From contig CBDVAM010000050.1 of the NCBI GenBank assembly GCA_965371965.1, forward strand, positions 1 through 22,996: a DNA stretch of 22,996 nt. The letters are read 5' to 3'. The notes under the pieces are model-generated. The model did not search any database. It saw only the letters and a list, made by a program, of their open reading frames with translations, and was not told the origin of the DNA. The stretch's first letter is position 1. Each line of letters begins with the position of its first letter. Origin of the DNA: S146-42 sp965371965 (GTDB lineage: Bacteria; Planctomycetota; Phycisphaerae; Phycisphaerales; UBA1924). Shown piece by piece: positions 13,664-20,668 of this stretch. The position numbers and the translations under genes were made by a program.

Positions 13664-16120
13664 TCAGAATGGTGGATCGTCGGACGGCTCGGCGTGGTCG
13701 AGCCTGCGCAGGCGGGCGTGCTCAAGGATCAGCGTCTTCTCGCCGACCTGACGGAACTTGACCTTGGCGCGGGCCATCGAGCCGCCCATGACGGCGACGA
13801 CGGTGCCGATGCCGAACTGCGGGTGGCGGACGGTGCAGCCGGGGGGGTAGTCGCGCTGGATGCCTGCGCGCGGCGCGCCCGATGTGCCGGTCGACGCCCC
13901 GCCGCCGGCTCTTCCGCCGGAACTGGCCCCGGGCATGCGCGAACGAACGATGGGTGCATTGCCCAGGTCGGCGTCCTCGATTCGTTGATCGAGCCCCTCG
14001 TCCCAGGTGCTGCTCGCGAGGTCGCTGAAGCTGACATGCTCCTTGCCGAACTCTTCGAGGAAGCGGCTGGGCATGGTGCGCTCGGGGTAGCCGCGCACGG
14101 CGCGATGACGCGCACAGCTGATCCGCAGGTGGCTCATCGCGCGGGTGACGCCGACGAAGCAGAGGCGGCGTTCTTCTTCGAGGTCGTCCTCGCTGGATAG
14201 CGCCCGCGAGTGGGGCAACAAGCCCTCTTCGAGCCCGACCATCGCGACGGCGCCGAACTCCAGGCCCTTGCTCGCGTGCAGCGTCATCAGCGTGATCGCG
14301 CCCTGGGCGGGATCGATCTTGTCCGTGTCGGCGACCAGCGCGATCGATTCCAGATACGCCCGGAGCATCGCCAGCAGCGGCGGCACCTCTGCCCGCTCGC
14401 CCTTTTCGAGCACGTCTGCGCCGGGGAACGCCGCGGGATCGCTCTCGGGCTGATAGGACTCCTCGAAATCGGCCGCGGACGAGACGAGTTCGTTCAGGTT
14501 GTCGATGCGCTGCTCGTCGGATTCCATCTTGGTCGTGCGGGCCTGGTCTGTGTACATCTTTTCGAGCCCGCTCTCGCGGATGACGCGTTCAACGAGGTCG
14601 GCAAGGCTCGTGGTGATCCGGCTGCCCATGAACGTGCCCGAGCCGGTGAGTTCGTCGATGAGCTGCACGAATCTGCCGACCGCGCCGGTCGCGCGGGCGT
14701 TGAGCCCGGGCACCTCGGCGCAGCGGCCCATCACGTCGAACAGGTTTGTGTTCTCGTAGGTAGCGAACTCGTTCAGGCGATTCAGAGTGGTCTTGCCGAT
14801 GGCTCGCGTCGGGGTATTCACGATCCGCGTGAGCGCGACGCCATCGGCCTGATTGGCGACGACGCGCAGGTAGGCGATGGCGTTCTTGATCTCTTCACGC
14901 TCGTAGAAAGCGGTGCCGCGGGCGATGACGTAGGGGATGCCGCGCTGGCGGAGGCTGTCCTCCATGACGCGGCTGAGGGCGTTGGTGCGGTAGAAGATCG
15001 CCATGTCACGCCATTCGAGCCCGTCTTCTCTCCTCTTCTCGAAGAAGTCGACGGCGAGAGTAGATTCGTGATGCTCGTCGCGACATATCTCGACGGTCAC
15101 GTCCTCGCCGCCCTCGCGCACGGCGATCAGGTCCTTGTGCTTGCGTTTCTTGTTGTTGCGAATCAGGGTGTCGGCGACGCCGAGGATCGGCGCGGTCGAG
15201 CGGAAGTTCTCGCCGAGCTTGATGACCGTTGCGCCCGGATACCGCTCCTCGAACTCAAGGATGTTGGAGATATCCGCTCCGCGCCATGCGTAGATCGATT
15301 GATCGGGATCGCCCACGACGCAGACGTTGGGCTCGAGGAACTCGCCGGGCATGCCCGGCATCTCGCGCCCAACCCCTGCGATCAAACTCGCGATCATGAA
15401 CTGGGCGTGGTTGGTGTCCTGGTACTCGTCGATGAGCAGGTAGCTCCAGCGGCCCTGGACCTCGGCGCGGACCTGCGCATCGTCGCGCAGGAGCTTGGCG
15501 GTGATGACCAGCAGATCGTCGAAATCGACGGCGTTGGCCATCCGAAGCCGCTGCTCGTAGAACTCGTAGATCTTTGCGACCTTGGTGGAGTAGAAATCCC
15601 CGGCATTGGCGCTATACGCGGCGGCGTCCAGCAGCTCGTTCTTGGCCGTCGAGATCGCGCTCAGGACGCTCCTGGGCGGGAAGTTGCTGGTCGAGATGTT
15701 CAGATCATTGATGGTGCGCTTCATGAGCGCCGCCTGGTCCGAGGCGTCGTAGATGGTGTAGTCGCTCTTGAGCCCGGCGCGGTCGGCGTAGCGGCGCAAC
15801 AGGCGGGCGCACAGCGCGTGGAACGTCGATGTCGTCAGGCCCCGCGTCTGGCGGTCGTCGTGGGCGAGCAGAGAATGGATCCGCTCGCGCATCTCGCCGG
15901 CGGCCTTGTTGGTGAACGTCAGCGCCAGGATGTTCCACGGCGGGATGCCCTGAGAAACCAGGTAGGCGACCCGGCGGGTGATGACGCGGGTCTTGCCAGA
16001 GCCCGCGGCGGCGAGCACCAGCAGCGGGCCCTCCAGGTGCTCGACGGCCTTGCGCTGCGAGGGCGTGAGGCCCTCGAGCAGGGTGGCGTCGTCGTCGATT
16101 CGTGGATCCTCCGTGTCCAT
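13664..16120 (-). CDS. pcrA: PcrA/UvrD-type ATP-dependent DNA helicase
   Basis: An 818-residue superfamily 1A helicase, translocating 3' to 5' on single-stranded DNA in repair and replication restart. Motifs: Walker A AAAGSGKT (Lys43) after the Q-motif LTPSQRKAV, DEYQDTN with Asp231 and Glu232, GDPDQSIYAWRGA, GENFRSTAPIL, TLHASKGLEF, and LCFVGVTRAM. The C-terminal segment, DYPPGCTVRHPQFGIGTVV, is the Tudor-like domain of PcrA/UvrD that contacts RNA polymerase in known members; it is joined by a Gly/Ser/Ala-rich linker. This domain argues for PcrA/UvrD rather than Rep. The ATG at 16120 was preferred over a GTG nine bases earlier. The permease gene ends 39 bases before it on the same strand, so the two may share a transcript. 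Confidence 0.92.
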   Translation of the reverse strand: MDTEDPRIDDDATLLEGLTPSQRKAVEHLEGPLLVLAAAGSGKTRVITRRVAYLVSQGIPPWNILALTFTNKAAGEMRERIHSLLAHDDRQTRGLTTSTFHALCARLLRRYADRAGLKSDYTIYDASDQAALMKRTINDLNISTSNFPPRSVLSAISTAKNELLDAAAYSANAGDFYSTKVAKIYEFYEQRLRMANAVDFDDLLVITAKLLRDDAQVRAEVQGRWSYLLIDEYQDTNHAQFMIASLIAGVGREMPGMPGEFLEPNVCVVGDPDQSIYAWRGADISNILEFEERYPGATVIKLGENFRSTAPILGVADTLIRNNKKRKHKDLIAVREGGEDVTVEICRDEHHESTLAVDFFEKRREDGLEWRDMAIFYRTNALSRVMEDSLRQRGIPYVIARGTAFYEREEIKNAIAYLRVVANQADGVALTRIVNTPTRAIGKTTLNRLNEFATYENTNLFDVMGRCAEVPGLNARATGAVGRFVQLIDELTGSGTFMGSRITTSLADLVERVIRESGLEKMYTDQARTTKMESDEQRIDNLNELVSSAADFEESYQPESDPAAFPGADVLEKGERAEVPPLLAMLRAYLESIALVADTDKIDPAQGAITLMTLHASKGLEFGAVAMVGLEEGLLPHSRALSSEDDLEEERRLCFVGVTRAMSHLRISCARHRAVRGYPERTMPSRFLEEFGKEHVSFSDLASSTWDEGLDQRIEDADLGNAPIVRSRMPGASSGGRAGGGASTGTSGAPRAGIQRDYPPGCTVRHPQFGIGTVVAVMGGSMARAKVKFRQVGEKTLILEHARLRRLDHAEPSDDPPF

Positions 16121-16159
16121 TCGCCCCACTGTATCCGCGCGAGCGGGACCGCCGAGGCG

Positions 16160-18040
16160 TCAGGGGCTCGCGATCTTCTTGTGCGGCTTGTCGGCGCTGC
16201 GGGTGATGAGGGCGACCTCATCGGGCAGGCCGCCGGCGACCCTGGTGACCACGTCGCCCTCGATCTTGCGCGCGAAGATCGATCGGCGGCTCTTGCCCAC
16301 GATCAGCGTGTCGCACCCGTAGGTGACCGTGTAGTCCAGGATCTCGCCGGTGATGTCGTCGCTGACCACGTAGATCGGGACGAACGGCACGCCGGCCTCC
16401 TGGGCGAGCAGGGCGGTCGCCCCCAACGCCGCCTGCGCCTGGCGATCCTCGCCGATCGAGGGCGCGGCTCTGGGGCCCGTATCGAGCACGCGCAAGGTGC
16501 GGACATAGATCGCAAACAACGCGCCGTTGCGACGCCTGGCGGTATCCACCGCGAACTCCGCCTGATAGCGTCCGCGCGCGGCGAGCATGATCCGCGGCTT
16601 GGTCGGGTCCAGGTCCGTGGGCATCTCGTTGACCAGTGCCAGCCAGCCCACCGCGGGCTCTTCGATCGGCTCGGGGTGTCTGATTCGCTGGCGGATCATG
16701 AAGGCGCGCGTGACGAGGACCCCGCCGACGACGGCGCCCGCGAACATCGTCGCGTTCGGGCGCGTCACGATGATCGTCAGCGTGACTAGGCCCAGGAAGA
16801 CCGCGAGCACCCACATGGCGGCGCGCACCGCTCTGCCCAGATCCAACTTGCGGTTGAGCGCAACGCTGCTGACCGTCGAGGTGATCGCGCCGCATACGCC
16901 AATGATGTACAACTCGGCGAGCTTCTCGGGGCGGCGTTCGACCAAGACGATGAGCATCGAGAACGCGATCGCGATGCACAGCGCAATATAGGGAACGCCC
17001 GGGTAGTTCAGGCGGGTCAGGCTTCGTGGCAGCTCGCGGTCCCGGGCCATCGCGAACATGACCGAGACCATCGCCATGACAGCCGTGTTGGTCGCGCTGA
17101 GCAGCAGCCCGGCGAACACCCATGCCGCCGCCTTACCGAAGATCAGCCCGCCCTGCTCCCCGACGGCGTTGGTCGCCACCTCTCGCGCCACGACCTCCAT
17201 CGCGGTGTTCTTGATCTCGTCGACCTGGGCTGCGGCCTCGGGGCTCAGTGTCGCGCGATCGATCTCGCTCAGCGGGCCGGAAACGTCTCCGAGGGCTTCG
17301 AGGCCGCCCACGATTCCCGTCAGCGCGATTCCAAAGACCAGATTCAAGACCACGACTTCCGCCAGGACGGGCCAGATGGTCCTGGTCGCGGTCTTCTTGA
17401 CCGGTTTTCGCATCAACCCGGTCATGTTGGCGACCGCCTCGATCCCCGCGAGGGCCAGGACGATCGCGGTGAACTTCGCCCAACGATCCCACGCCCCCAG
17501 CGAGGGCACCAGATCGATCTGGCGGATGCCCTCGGGGATGTACGGCAGGCAGAGCAGCGCCATGATGAAGCTGACGATGAGTGCCGCGACCGCGATGACC
17601 AGGGCGAACATCCCGGCGCTGCGGGCCCCCAGCCAGTTCACGGCGCCGACGAGCAGCAGGATGCCCATCGCGCCGATGACGAGCCCGAGCCCGTCGGGCA
17701 CCCCGAGATAGTGCAGGGCCGCGACGACCGAGATCGCCGCGGTGATGAGATATCCACAGAGCAGCAGGGTCGCCCCGAAGACCGAGAACGTGGGGCGGAT
17801 CGCCCGGGCCGCGGTGTAGACGCCTCCGCCATCGGGGAATAACCGACAGATGTGTGTGTAGGCCCACGCGACCGCCGCCATCAGCAGCCCGATGGCGATC
17901 AGATAGAACACGGACTCGACGCCGGTGAAGAAGAACGCAAGTCCCAGGACGTAGAGGCGGCTGGTGCCCCAGTCGCCGTAGAGCAACGGTCCGGCGTGCC
18001 AATGCGTCAGGTTGCGGGGTCTGCTCTCTGTGACCAGCAT
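16160..18040 (-). CDS. APC-family permease with C-terminal universal-stress-like domain
   Basis: A 626-residue membrane protein. The first roughly 447 residues hold eleven or twelve hydrophobic spans and read as an amino acid-polyamine-organocation (APC) transporter: GVESVFYLIAIGLL early, GGGVYTAARA, AGIEAVANMTG and NTAVMAMVSVMFAMARD. The last roughly 179 residues are soluble and end in a universal-stress-protein-like fold, with YGCDTLIVGKSRRSIFARKIEGD near the expected nucleotide-binding end. The GxxGx9G motif of ATP-binding Usp proteins is not clearly intact. The substrate is unknown. The start at 18040 (MLVTESRP) was chosen because upstream in-frame sequence is unlike protein; there is no strong ribosome site. 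It is divergent from the kinase gene. Transporter plus Usp fusions are known; a regulatory role for the tail is inference. Confidence 0.82.
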   Translation of the reverse strand: MLVTESRPRNLTHWHAGPLLYGDWGTSRLYVLGLAFFFTGVESVFYLIAIGLLMAAVAWAYTHICRLFPDGGGVYTAARAIRPTFSVFGATLLLCGYLITAAISVVAALHYLGVPDGLGLVIGAMGILLLVGAVNWLGARSAGMFALVIAVAALIVSFIMALLCLPYIPEGIRQIDLVPSLGAWDRWAKFTAIVLALAGIEAVANMTGLMRKPVKKTATRTIWPVLAEVVVLNLVFGIALTGIVGGLEALGDVSGPLSEIDRATLSPEAAAQVDEIKNTAMEVVAREVATNAVGEQGGLIFGKAAAWVFAGLLLSATNTAVMAMVSVMFAMARDRELPRSLTRLNYPGVPYIALCIAIAFSMLIVLVERRPEKLAELYIIGVCGAITSTVSSVALNRKLDLGRAVRAAMWVLAVFLGLVTLTIIVTRPNATMFAGAVVGGVLVTRAFMIRQRIRHPEPIEEPAVGWLALVNEMPTDLDPTKPRIMLAARGRYQAEFAVDTARRRNGALFAIYVRTLRVLDTGPRAAPSIGEDRQAQAALGATALLAQEAGVPFVPIYVVSDDITGEILDYTVTYGCDTLIVGKSRRSIFARKIEGDVVTRVAGGLPDEVALITRSADKPHKKIASP

Positions 18041-18064
18041 GGACGCACTCGCTCGGGGGCGGCG

Positions 18065-18070
18065 AGTATA
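18065..18070 (-). promoter_or_regulatory. Possible -10 box of the permease gene
   Basis: TATACT on the minus strand matches the -10 consensus at five of six bases and lies 25 bases before the ATG at 18040, which would give a leader of about 18 bases. No good -35 box stands 16-18 bases upstream. Confidence 0.3.
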
Positions 18071-18165
18071 GGACGTGCCGCCCCCCGCCCTGGGGGCGAT
18101 AGAGAAACCGAATCGCGGAATTCGGCGTATCGACCCCCGTGGGGACTCGCATGGCGGATCGGCTA

Positions 18166-18194
18166 TTGACAGACAGGCCAGGCACCAGTAGCGT
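18166..18194 (+). promoter_or_regulatory. Sigma-70-type promoter of the Ser/Thr kinase gene
   Basis: A perfect -35 box TTGACA (18166-18171) is followed after exactly 17 bases by TAGCGT (18189-18194), which matches the -10 consensus at three of six positions including TA and the final T. Transcription would start near 18201-18203. This rules against kinase starts upstream of that point and supports the ATG at 18223. Confidence 0.5.
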
Positions 18195-18222
18195 TGCAGA
18201 TACCGGCGGCGCCCGGATTGCC

Positions 18223-19572
18223 ATGACCAGCGAGACACCAGACCCAAGCAAGACCGTTCCCCTAGGCGACGCCCAGGGTGCAGCAGACCCCTCCATCCGC
18301 GAGGTCGAGCGATCGATCCAGCAGGCCACCAAGGAGGGCACCAACCTCGACACGCTTATCGGGCGGCTCGTGGTGGACACCGGCCTGGCGACCTCCGACG
18401 AGGTCCAGAAGTGTCTCGAGGGAACCCGCGCGACCGATGCCTCCGATCGCTCGCTCGCCCAGTCGCTGGTGGACAACGAGTTCGTCACCAAGCGTCAGAT
18501 CTCCCGCCTGCGCCAGATCATCGAGGCCGAACGCAGCGGGCAGACCATTCCCGGCTACAAGCTGCTCGGCAAGCTCGGCGCCGGGGCGATGGCGACGGTC
18601 TTCAAGGGCAAACAACTGAGCCTCGACCGCGAGGTGGCAATTAAAATCCTGCCCCGCAAGTTCTCGAGCAATCCGCAGTTCGTCGAGCGGTTCTACGCCG
18701 AGGGGCGTGCCGCCGCGAGCCTGAACCACCCCAACATCGTCCAGGCCTTCGACGTGGGCAAGGCCGGCGACTACCACTATTTCGTCATGGAGTATGTGGA
18801 CGGCAGGACCGTCTACGACGACATCGTCAAGCACAAACGCTTCAGCGAGGCCCAGGCGATCGAGATCGCGATCCAGGTCGCAGAGGCCCTCCAGCACGCC
18901 CACGAGCGGGGCCTGATCCACCGGGACGTCAAGCCCAAGAACATCATGATCAACAAGGACGGTGTGGTGAAGCTGGCCGATCTCGGCCTGGCTCGCGCCA
19001 TGTCCGACAAGGAGGCCGCCGAGGCTGAATCCGGCAAGGCCTTCGGCACGCCGTATTACATCAGCCCCGAGCAGATCCGAGGCGAGACCACGATCGGCCC
19101 GCCGGCGGATATCTATTCGCTGGGCGCGACGCTCTACCACATGGTCACGGGCAACGTGCCCTTTGACGGCAAGAATCCCTCGAGCGTGATGCACAAGCAC
19201 CTGAAGGCCGAACTGGTCGCTCCCGACCACGTCAACGCCAAGCTCAGCGCCGGCATCAGCGAGGTCATCGAGATGATGATGGCCAAGAAGGCGAGCCACC
19301 GGTATCGCAACACGGTGGACCTGCTGGGCGATCTGCGGGCGGTGGTCAAGGGCGAGAATCCCCTGATCGCCCACAGGGACGTGTTCGATGCCTCGGCCCT
19401 GGCGTCGATGGCCGAGGCCGAGGCCGACGCCGCCGCGGAGATGCCCGTAGACGCCTCTCGCGAGGGCTCTGGGCGAGCTCTCTTCTCGGATCCGCTGTTT
19501 CTTGCCCTGGTGGCGATGTTTGTCGTGAGCGTCCTGTTCAACCTCGTCCAGCTGCTCATATCAGCCGGATGA
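18223..19572 (+). CDS. Membrane-anchored Hanks-type serine/threonine protein kinase
   Basis: A 449-residue kinase. Residues 1 to about 105 form a helical region (IGRLVVDTGLATSDEVQKCL, then LAQSLVDNEFVTKRQISRLRQ) resembling two turns of the helical repeat seen in MshEN/GspE N-termini. The kinase domain begins at GYKLLGKLGAGAMATVFKG. Key residues are present: Lys141 (VAIKIL), His233-Arg-Asp235 (HRDVKPKN), Asp253-Leu-Gly255 in place of DFG, as usual in bacterial kinases, and SPE at 281-283. A single membrane segment ends the protein (about 424-447), so the kinase faces the cytoplasm. No outside sensor domain follows it. The start at 18223 fits the promoter at 18166-18194; in-frame starts at 18139 and 18151 lie upstream of it. 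It is followed by infC after 300 bases. Its substrate is unknown. Confidence 0.9.
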   Translation: MTSETPDPSKTVPLGDAQGAADPSIREVERSIQQATKEGTNLDTLIGRLVVDTGLATSDEVQKCLEGTRATDASDRSLAQSLVDNEFVTKRQISRLRQIIEAERSGQTIPGYKLLGKLGAGAMATVFKGKQLSLDREVAIKILPRKFSSNPQFVERFYAEGRAAASLNHPNIVQAFDVGKAGDYHYFVMEYVDGRTVYDDIVKHKRFSEAQAIEIAIQVAEALQHAHERGLIHRDVKPKNIMINKDGVVKLADLGLARAMSDKEAAEAESGKAFGTPYYISPEQIRGETTIGPPADIYSLGATLYHMVTGNVPFDGKNPSSVMHKHLKAELVAPDHVNAKLSAGISEVIEMMMAKKASHRYRNTVDLLGDLRAVVKGENPLIAHRDVFDASALASMAEAEADAAAEMPVDASREGSGRALFSDPLFLALVAMFVVSVLFNLVQLLISAG

Positions 19573-19634
19573 GCCCGCTTTCTAGCGTCTTCCCGGCGGG
19601 TCGATTCGCCTTGAGCTTTGGTTCAAGGCTTGCC

Positions 19635-19663
19635 TTGCGCCGGTCGATGAGTTACCTTATAGG
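19635..19663 (+). promoter_or_regulatory. Possible promoter of infC
   Basis: TTGCGC (19635-19640), 17 bases, then TATAGG (19658-19663). The match is TTG in the -35 box and TATA in the -10 box. It would give an infC leader of roughly 200 bases. Readthrough from the kinase gene is the alternative. Confidence 0.3.
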
Positions 19664-19805
19664 ATGTTGGCAGGCCCGCTGTGGGCTTGCGGCTGGAGTC
19701 TTGCCGCCTGTGAGCGTCACCGGACAATCGGTTGATCCCCTGGGCCGCGCCCCGATGCGCTGGCGATGACTCCGCGCCCGTCCCTTGAGAACCCGAGACC
19801 CAACC

Positions 19806-19856
19806 CACCCTCCGCGTGAGAGGGTGATACCGTCAGATACTGGCCCGAGCCGGGCC
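19806..19856 (+). promoter_or_regulatory. Two hairpins just upstream of the infC ribosome site
   Basis: Stem 1 is a perfect 7-bp CACCCTC/GAGGGTG with a 7-base loop (19806-19826). Stem 2 is a perfect 6-bp GGCCCG/CGGGCC with an AGC loop (19842-19856). The ribosome site GGAGG starts at 19861. A role in translational control of infC is inference. Confidence 0.45.
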
Positions 19857-19860
19857 CGCA

Positions 19861-19865
19861 GGAGG
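19861..19865 (+). promoter_or_regulatory. Ribosome binding site that decides the infC start
   Basis: GGAGG stands seven bases before the ATC at 19873. The GTG at 19957, the first standard start codon in this frame, has no such site. This is the main evidence that infC begins at AUC. Confidence 0.75.
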
Positions 19866-19872
19866 ACTCCCG

Positions 19873-20640
19873 ATCGCACGCAGAAGGTTCTATCGAGACG
19901 CCGGACCCATCCGGCGCACCCGCGTCAACCACCTGATCCGCCTGACCCCGGTCCGCGTGATCGGGCCGGACAACGAGCAGATCGGCGTCCTGGAAACCCA
20001 GGAGGCGATCCGCATGGCCCAGGAGCAGGGCCTGGATCTGGTGGAGGTGGTCGCCGACCAGCGCCCGCCGATCTGCAAGATCATGGACTACGGCAAGCAC
20101 AAGTACGACGAGTCCAAGAAGGAGCAGCGTGCGCGGGCCTCGGGTCGCGGGTCAGAGCTGAAGGAAATCCGCTTGGGGCGGAGCACGAAGATCGATCCGC
20201 ACGACATCCAGATCCGGATCGACCAGGCCCGCCGGTTCCTGATGGAGGGCAACAAGGTGCAGGTGGTCCAGCGATTCCGCGGGCGGGAGATGGCCCACAA
20301 AGAGATTGGGATCAACAACCTGCGTCGATTCGCGGATGATCTGGCTGATATTTCCAAGGTCGAGATGGAGCCGCGCTGGATGGGTCGCCAGACGAGCATC
20401 GTGCTCGCGCCGGATCGCTCGCGGATCGAGTCGATCAAGCGCAAGGCCGAGGCCGCCAAGGCCAAGGCTGCCGAGGCCGAGGAACTCGATCAGGGCGAGG
20501 CCGCAAGTGAGCCGGTTGTTGAGGTCATGACCGAGCGGGCCGTCGAGGAGCAGGAGCGCCTGGAGGCCAAGCGGGCCGAGGACGAGCACCGCCAGAAGAA
20601 CCCGGTGGACGCAGAGCTCGACGCGCTGCTGGGCGACTGA
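19873..20640 (+). CDS. infC: Translation initiation factor IF-3, probable AUC start
   Basis: A protein of 255 residues that binds the 30S subunit, keeps it apart from 50S and checks the start codon and initiator tRNA. The N-domain begins RVNHLIRLTPVRVIGPDNEQ and carries the family signature PPICKIMDYGKHKYDESK (about residues 65-82). The C-domain runs from KEIRLGRSTKIDPHD to about residue 186. No ATG, GTG or TTG exists in this frame between the upstream stop (19825) and the GTG at 19957, yet the conserved RVN...VRVI part is encoded before 19957. ATC at 19873, with GGAGG seven bases upstream, therefore fits best. Non-standard starts are the known basis of infC self-regulation. About 68 charged, Ala/Glu/Lys-rich residues are added after the usual end (IF-3 is normally about 180). 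The usual neighbours rpmI and rplT are absent downstream. Confidence 0.9.
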   Translation: MARRRFYRDAGPIRRTRVNHLIRLTPVRVIGPDNEQIGVLETQEAIRMAQEQGLDLVEVVADQRPPICKIMDYGKHKYDESKKEQRARASGRGSELKEIRLGRSTKIDPHDIQIRIDQARRFLMEGNKVQVVQRFRGREMAHKEIGINNLRRFADDLADISKVEMEPRWMGRQTSIVLAPDRSRIESIKRKAEAAKAKAAEAEELDQGEAASEPVVEVMTERAVEEQERLEAKRAEDEHRQKNPVDAELDALLGD

Positions 20641-20668
20641 CGACTCGCCGACTCAACTCCGTGCCCGC

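Larger units (their letters stand above)
19573..19872 (+). promoter_or_regulatory. Structured leader region of infC
   Basis: 300 bases between the kinase stop and the infC start, without a convincing gene. A possible promoter lies at 19635-19663. Hairpins near the start codon are CACCCTC-CGCGTGA-GAGGGTG (19806-19826) and GGCCCG-AGC-CGGGCC (19842-19856), the second only four bases before the ribosome site. A weaker GCGGC/GCCGC pair lies near 19688-19708. No tRNA, riboswitch or T-tract is evident. Confidence 0.45.

Noticed and set aside
14210..16789. An 859-codon open frame on the plus strand
   Set aside because: It lies opposite pcrA and the end of the permease gene, which have full sets of family motifs. 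Its translation is of low complexity (Ala, Arg, Gly, Asp, Val) with no motif. GC-rich codon use leaves the opposite strand open.
18139..18222. An earlier start of the kinase (18139 or 18151)
   Set aside because: A TTGACA promoter box lies within this stretch and the encoded residues do not look like a domain. This is not absolute, as another promoter could exist upstream.
19957..20640. infC starting at GTG 19957
   Set aside because: It would remove conserved IF-3 N-terminal sequence and has no ribosome site; the ATC at 19873 explains both.
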